From: Daphnia pulex
Taxonomy: Eukaryota > Arthropoda > Branchiopoda > Diplostraca > Daphniidae
Reading direction: 5' to 3'
DNA length: 64,000 nucleotides
Assembly: GCF_021134715.1 (NCBI RefSeq)
Contig: NC_060020.1
Coordinates: 5,952,001 to 6,016,000 of the forward strand
Shown here: positions 59,045 through 64,000 of the stretch, piece by piece
How the letters are laid out: each line of letters begins with the position of its first letter
Position numbering within the stretch: position 1 is the stretch's first letter
The notes under the pieces: model-generated
Databases searched by the model: none
Told to the model about the DNA's origin: nothing
The model's input: the letters and a program-made list of their open reading frames with translations, nothing else
Translations under genes and position numbers: made by a program

Positions 59045-61814
59045 TTAAAGATGAGACTGAATTAGGACGGTTTTCTGTCGATGAGATACCATGAAGCGCT
59101 TCAGCCGCTCGTCCAAATAAGTTTCTGTCAATTGAAATTTGAAATGCATTATGAGAAAAATACCTTTATTTGTAACGTAAAATTACTTTACCAATTTTAA
59201 CTATGATGGGCGAAATATCGTCCATTTGTTGATAACTGGTATTATTACCCCTGTAAAGATAAAAATGTAATTTTGCTCTCAATAAAAATCGGAGGACTCA
59301 GTAAAAGTTTTACGTCTTCACTGCACAAAGATGGCCGTTGGTAACCAGATTAAGCACATGACGAGAAATTTTATCAATCGCTAAAATTTCAAGAAAGCTA
59401 CTGGCTCCTTCTGCCAAAATAGTGCTAACCACATTCCTGTATTGAAGTTGAATCTCTTTTATGGTTGAGAATCCCTAAAAACGAAAAGAAATGTTTCAGT
59501 TTCTGGAAAAGGCTAGTTTAAAAAATACTCAGTTTACCATAGCAATCAGATGGAGAATAATATAGAAAGATTCCAAAAATGGTTGAAGCAAAACACCTAA
59601 AACATTCTTGAGCATTGGATTGCTTGCATCATTCAAGGAAGCGATATCCTATTTACATAAGGGGTTAGTAGGTAAGAGGTAAAAATCAACATCAATAGCC
59701 TTAATACTTACATTTTGTGTATAGCTGGTTATTAAAATAAATTCATCTTTAAAATACTTTGCAAAAAACTTTGATTCGTTGATAATATCACCTAAAAAGA
59801 AAACATCATCTAAAGACAATCTATGCAATTTTAACATATTTGAACAACAAATTACTTGACTCTCGAGCGCATTTTGCTTCAATTATACCGAATACGGCAA
59901 CATTAATCAGTGGTCCTAGTAACTGATTAGTGTACTGCTGCAAAACTAAACGATCCGCTGCAAGAATTTGAATATCAGCACCTTCTGAAATTGCCGGTTG
60001 ACAACTAAAGAATTCATTGGAGGCACGAAATATGATTAGCTTATGGGCGTCAAGACAGTCTTTAATAGCTTGAACTACGGTATCATCTAGAAATTTGAAA
60101 TGGAAATTAATAATTGCAGAAAAATTAATTCAAAATAGTTATTACCCTGGACTAAACAAGGGGTTCCATACTTTTTCAACACCGAGTTGAACAAAACGAC
60201 ATATTCAACAAGCTGATCGATGTTGAGTTGTTTATTCACAGACAGTGCTGACATAAGAACGGCAGACACTGGTGTGATAGCATCTTTCTGTTGCTTAGAG
60301 ACCAAGTTCCAGGCCAAGGAATGAATGCGACTTTTCTCGTACTCATTCAATGTAAAGCGAAACGACGGTGTGTTCCAATTTGGTTCAGTTCGCTTACTTA
60401 TATGATCTCGAACAGAAATTGGATCCGAGACATTAACATAGATTTGACCGTAATTCTGTCCACGGATCTTCCCGACGGCGCTCAAAAAACCCTACAAAAA
60501 AAAAAAAAAACTTTGCATTGAATATAAATTTCATTTAAAGAATTATCCAACCGAAGTAGACTCTCTCGGCTTAGGAACTCCAAGGGCCTCCCACGCATAC
60601 AGCTTTTCTTCAAGAGTACGTTCATAGGTAATACTGACAGTACAAATTTTAATGTCAGGTACATCTCCCCTAAAATAAGGTTCCAACGCCATCGATAATA
60701 AACCTGGAAAAACGGAAACGGAAAATTTTATTAAATAAACTGACTTTACTTCAGTAAAAAATAAGAATATACACTGCTCGCCTGTTCCGTATGCATCTAA
60801 GAGATATTTACCTATTTTGGGTGGCAAACTTTTACCGTTTCTGCTTCGTGTTCCTTCAAGAAAAAACTCAATTGGAGCTTGAAAGTTCTTGATGTGGTAT
60901 TGAATGTACTGAGAAACCACAGCCCAATAAAGTTGGTCATGACCAAACGAGCGTCTGATGTAAAAAGCACCTAAAATAAATGTATAAATAGTTCAAACAT
61001 GTACTTTTTCTAAAGACTTCGCTACATTGTACCCGCGTTTTGCAGCACACGATTCACAAATTTCATTCCTTTAAAATCTGAAACAAACATAAAGTTGTAA
61101 ACATCGTAGCCGAAAGAAAAAGAACTATACGTATACCCATTCCCGCGGCAATAACAGGAAGAGGGATATCCATAGTATAGCAAAGATATGATATTAGCAG
61201 AAAATCTGCATAGCTTCTATGTGTGGGTAAGATTAAAACAGGTCCTTCAGACATTGCCTTACTGAGCTGTGATAAAAAAAAATATTGGATTTCATTTAAG
61301 AAATAAAATATGAGTTTTTTTACCTTCAGGACAGCAGAGTTGTTAATTGCTACACCTTGATATAAATTTCTCAGCAGCTTAGCAAGGAAAAAACCAATTA
61401 CACGGATAGTACCAAGACTGTATGTATGACCCATTTCCTCCAAAATGGTTTTGATTTGGACAACAATGTTTTCATAGCTGTTTACACCATTATGACCTTC
61501 AAGGAGAAGCTGTAAGAATAAAATTGATTAAAAAGGCAAAAAAAAATGCTGAAATCAGCAGTTAAGACTTAAGATAAAGGGTATTCTATTACTTGATGAA
61601 TGACGTCTTTCATACGTGGACTTTCAAGTATACTATCAGCAATAAACTTGGTTGCTTCAGGATGTAAGTTAGGCTTAGGTCTCCAAAATTTAAGGCAAAA
61701 GAATGCATCAAATTGATACTTTTGCTTTTCCACAATATCAACATAATCTTTTACTGTGAACCTTGAGGGATCGGTTGTAGCCATATCTTTCTTCTCAATA
61801 TCAATGGATTCCAT
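59045..61814 (-). CDS. GNPAT: Dihydroxyacetone phosphate acyltransferase (peroxisomal)
   Basis: The enzyme acylates dihydroxyacetone phosphate, the first step of ether-lipid and plasmalogen synthesis, in peroxisomes. Exons are 61593-61814, 61324-61509, 61137-61266, 61033-61077, 60812-60970, 60552-60703, 60146-60491, 59856-60086, 59712-59791, 59538-59648, 59314-59474, 59192-59250 and 59045-59124, giving 653 residues (human 680). Acyltransferase motif I is THRSYADF (His152, Asp157), motif III is FFLEGTRSRNGKSLPPKIG (231 onward) and the LGVPKPREST segment follows. The C-terminus ends SHL, a permitted type 1 peroxisomal targeting tripeptide. The exon 6 donor (TCG then GTTGGA) is non-ideal. The gene converges on DYNC2LI1 with only 57 bp between stop codons. 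Confidence 0.95.
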
Positions 61815-62665
61815 TTTTTCTAAAACTTATCACGACAATTTTATTTGTAACACTACACTATTTTCATATCTAATATCAGAGTCGGCAGTAACTTCTGCCA
61901 AGTACTTCTTTACAGTTCTGTCATGTTTACAGACCAAACAGGGACTGACATTTTAAAACCTGTAGGCACTGGGCATGCTCTAGGCGATAACTTTCACCGT
62001 GTTCGGCTTAGCTGCCAGATCTGGTATTATTATCGCAAAAGCTATAAAACATCATTAATAAATTTTAAAAATTATTTTTTTGTGCAACAAGCCGATAACA
62101 CAGTGACCTGACCTTATCTTAAGATTGTCATTAAACTGAAACAAATTTAAACAACCTGAAATTCAAGTACGAACGTAATTTATTGAATTTCAATGGTTTT
62201 CAATTTATTAATATTCTTGCGTAGATAATTATTTTTCTCCAAAGACAGCTAGCTTCTAGCTAGTTTCCTTTAAGAAAATAAGACATTTTTAAAAATTTTA
62301 TGATCGCTATTCTATTTCACTTTCGAATTCACTTCGGAAAAAAATAATCATAAACCTACAGTTCATGGACAACGAAAACTCAAGAAAGTTTATATAACGA
62401 TAACATATGCGATAGTGAAAGCCTATGTTGTTTGCGTTGTTTGTTCCGCTTAAACCAAAATAAGAGAGTTTCGTGTTTAATACTTGGCCGCTAGTAGCGC
62501 TGTTTATACTAGACAACAGTTTTTACTCTTATGTCAGGTTGGTATGCTTATCACGACGAACGGGATTCTTAGTCGACGACTAGATTATATTTACAACCAC
62601 CACCAAGACTATCTCTACCACCACCAAATCTTTCTCAGCTAGTCGGCTTTAGTTTACATAGCATT
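61815..62665. promoter_or_regulatory. Intergenic region between divergent GNPAT and SELENBP1
   Basis: About 850 bp hold both 5' ends. CACCACCAAGACTATCTC-type sequence and a CTAGTCGGCTTT stretch lie in the likely leader of the plus-strand gene near 62600-62660. No TATA box is clear and no other exon was seen. Confidence 0.4.
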
Positions 62666-64000
62666 ATGGAAGGTAAATTCTTATCCATGTTTAAAGTACT
62701 ACGTAAACCCCACGCCCATGAGCCTCAAATCCACATGTCATTAATCGGCCGCTTACTGTCTCACGTCACTTATTGTCAATTTACAGTGGAACAGACCGAC
62801 ATAAGTTAGATTCCATGTTCAACTGAATGACTACGTGATAACAAATGCTGCTTTGTTTAATTAAGAAATAACGAAATATAGGCCACATGTACAACACTAG
62901 CATTGAAGCCTGACATTAAATGATAATTGAATTGAAAATGTCTAGACGGAGGAAGTAAGTGCTGCGCTTGCGGTCCCGGCTATGCTTCGCCTCTCGAAGC
63001 TACAAAAGCCTCCCCGGAAAAACTTTTGTACATAACATGCATCCAAGGGGAAAAGGGGAAACATGATTACGTGGCCACGATTGATGTTGATCCAAGCAGC
63101 CCAACGTATAGTCAAGTGAATAAATGTCTAAACGTTAATTGAAAACTTTAGGCACACTGATTTTTTGGGGAATTTTCTAATGTTAGGTAATTCACCGAAC
63201 GATTATGCCTTATGCGAACGACGAATTGCATCACAGTGGTTGGAATTCCTGCAGTAGTTGCTACGACGATCCTTCGCAGAAACGCGATAACCTCGTTGTC
63301 GCAGGACTAATTAGCGACCGAATTTATGTGATCGATGTTGCCAAAAACCCCAGAGCTCCTGAAATTCTAAAGGTATTATTAACGATCGTGGTTTTCTTTC
63401 AAATCTTTAATGTACGATTGATTTTGGCTGAGTAGGTTATTGAGCCTAAAGAAATGCATGACCTGGATCTCAGTGCGCCACATACTCTTCATTGCTTAGC
63501 CGACGGTAATGTAATGGTGTCGTCAATGGGTAACGCAAAGAGGGAAGCAAAAGGATCATTCTTCTTGATTGATACAAAGGAATGGAAGATTAAAGGTACA
63601 TCAATAGATTCTCGTTTTTTTCATTATACGCATACCTATAAACATTATTGGATGCGAAGGTTTGTGGAGTGAAGATTCCACGAATTTTGGTTACGACTTT
63701 TGGTATCAGCCGCGTCATAATGTCATGGTTCGTAAAGCTTTATTTTTTTAGCTTTCTAAATGTACGATGTACAATAATTTTTTTAATGTTGTGTGTTAGA
63801 TCTCTTCCGAGTGGGGTTCTCCGTCGGCTTTTTGCACTGGATTTTCCTTGGATCACGTGTCTGCAGGTATATAATAAACCACAATTACGTCATACATTTA
63901 AATAACCGTGCAAATTGTCTAACTCACCTTCTGAAATTTAGGCATGTATGGCCAATCTCTGCATGTGTGGGACTGGAAAGAACATAAGAAAATTCAGACC
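62666..64000 (+). CDS. SELENBP1: Methanethiol oxidase / selenium-binding protein 1, 5' part
   Basis: This enzyme oxidises methanethiol to formaldehyde, hydrogen peroxide and hydrogen sulfide; it was first named selenium-binding protein 1. Exons are 62666-62672 (a 7-base first coding exon), 62946-63115, 63187-63372, 63436-63595, 63660-63727, 63800-63866 and 63942 onward. The frame is still open at the window end, so the C-terminal half is outside. Matching landmarks are CCACGPGYASPLEATKASPE near the start, VIHRTIMPYANDELHHSGWN with CSSC (Cys81, Cys84), IEPKEMHDLDLSAPHTLHCL, YDFWYQPRHNVMISSEW and HVWDWKEHKK. The donor at 63728 (ATG then GTTCGT) is weak but gives the conserved NVMISSEW junction. 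Confidence 0.93.

Overview
The window is eukaryotic and fits a small crustacean of the Daphnia type. Genes have many short introns (mostly 55-120 bp, GT-AG), intergenic DNA is AT-rich with microsatellites, and the translated exons match arthropod and vertebrate orthologues throughout. The species call is an inference from gene structure and from the tyrosine-rich secreted repeat proteins, which I associate with Daphnia. No bacterial, phage or CRISPR features are present.

Layout. (1) 0.48-10.1 kb, + strand: a FARP-type FERM/RhoGEF/PH/PH gene with 23 coding exons. Its exon 9 can be read through to an acidic C-terminus or spliced from an internal phase-matched donor to the RhoGEF half. (2) 10.98-13.07 kb, +: sulfite oxidase in 7 exons. 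(3) 14.4-30.5 kb: an accessory zone. It holds four broken copies of a tyrosine-rich secreted repeat protein, a decayed apoptosis-inducing factor (AIFM1) fragment, a decayed GCN2 (eIF2-alpha kinase 4) fragment, a palindromic terminal-inverted-repeat element, and a ~4 kb tandem duplication. Each duplicated unit carries an intact RING-H2/coiled-coil gene plus unrecognised minus-strand exons. (4) 30.5-42.1 kb: a gene-poor stretch ahead of a four-jointed (fj/FJX1) Golgi kinase gene at 42.5-44.2 kb. (5) 44.2-55.8 kb: mostly non-coding, with one plausible small TATA-driven gene and rearranged, decayed gene fragments. (6) 55.9-64.0 kb: a compact housekeeping block of DPAGT1 (-), DYNC2LI1 (+), GNPAT (-) and the 5' part of SELENBP1/methanethiol oxidase (+, runs off the window).

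The intact genes do not form one pathway. They cover Rho-GTPase/cytoskeletal signalling (FARP), sulfur metabolism (sulfite oxidase, methanethiol oxidase), planar polarity and growth (four-jointed), N-glycan initiation (DPAGT1), ciliary retrograde transport (DYNC2LI1) and peroxisomal ether-lipid synthesis (GNPAT). The most unusual signals are the FARP isoform switch, the mosaic RING duplication and the tyrosine-rich pseudogene cluster, whose promoter looks better preserved than its coding sequence. Exon boundaries were derived by hand from splice signals, reading-frame phase and remembered family similarity. No alignment or database search was run.
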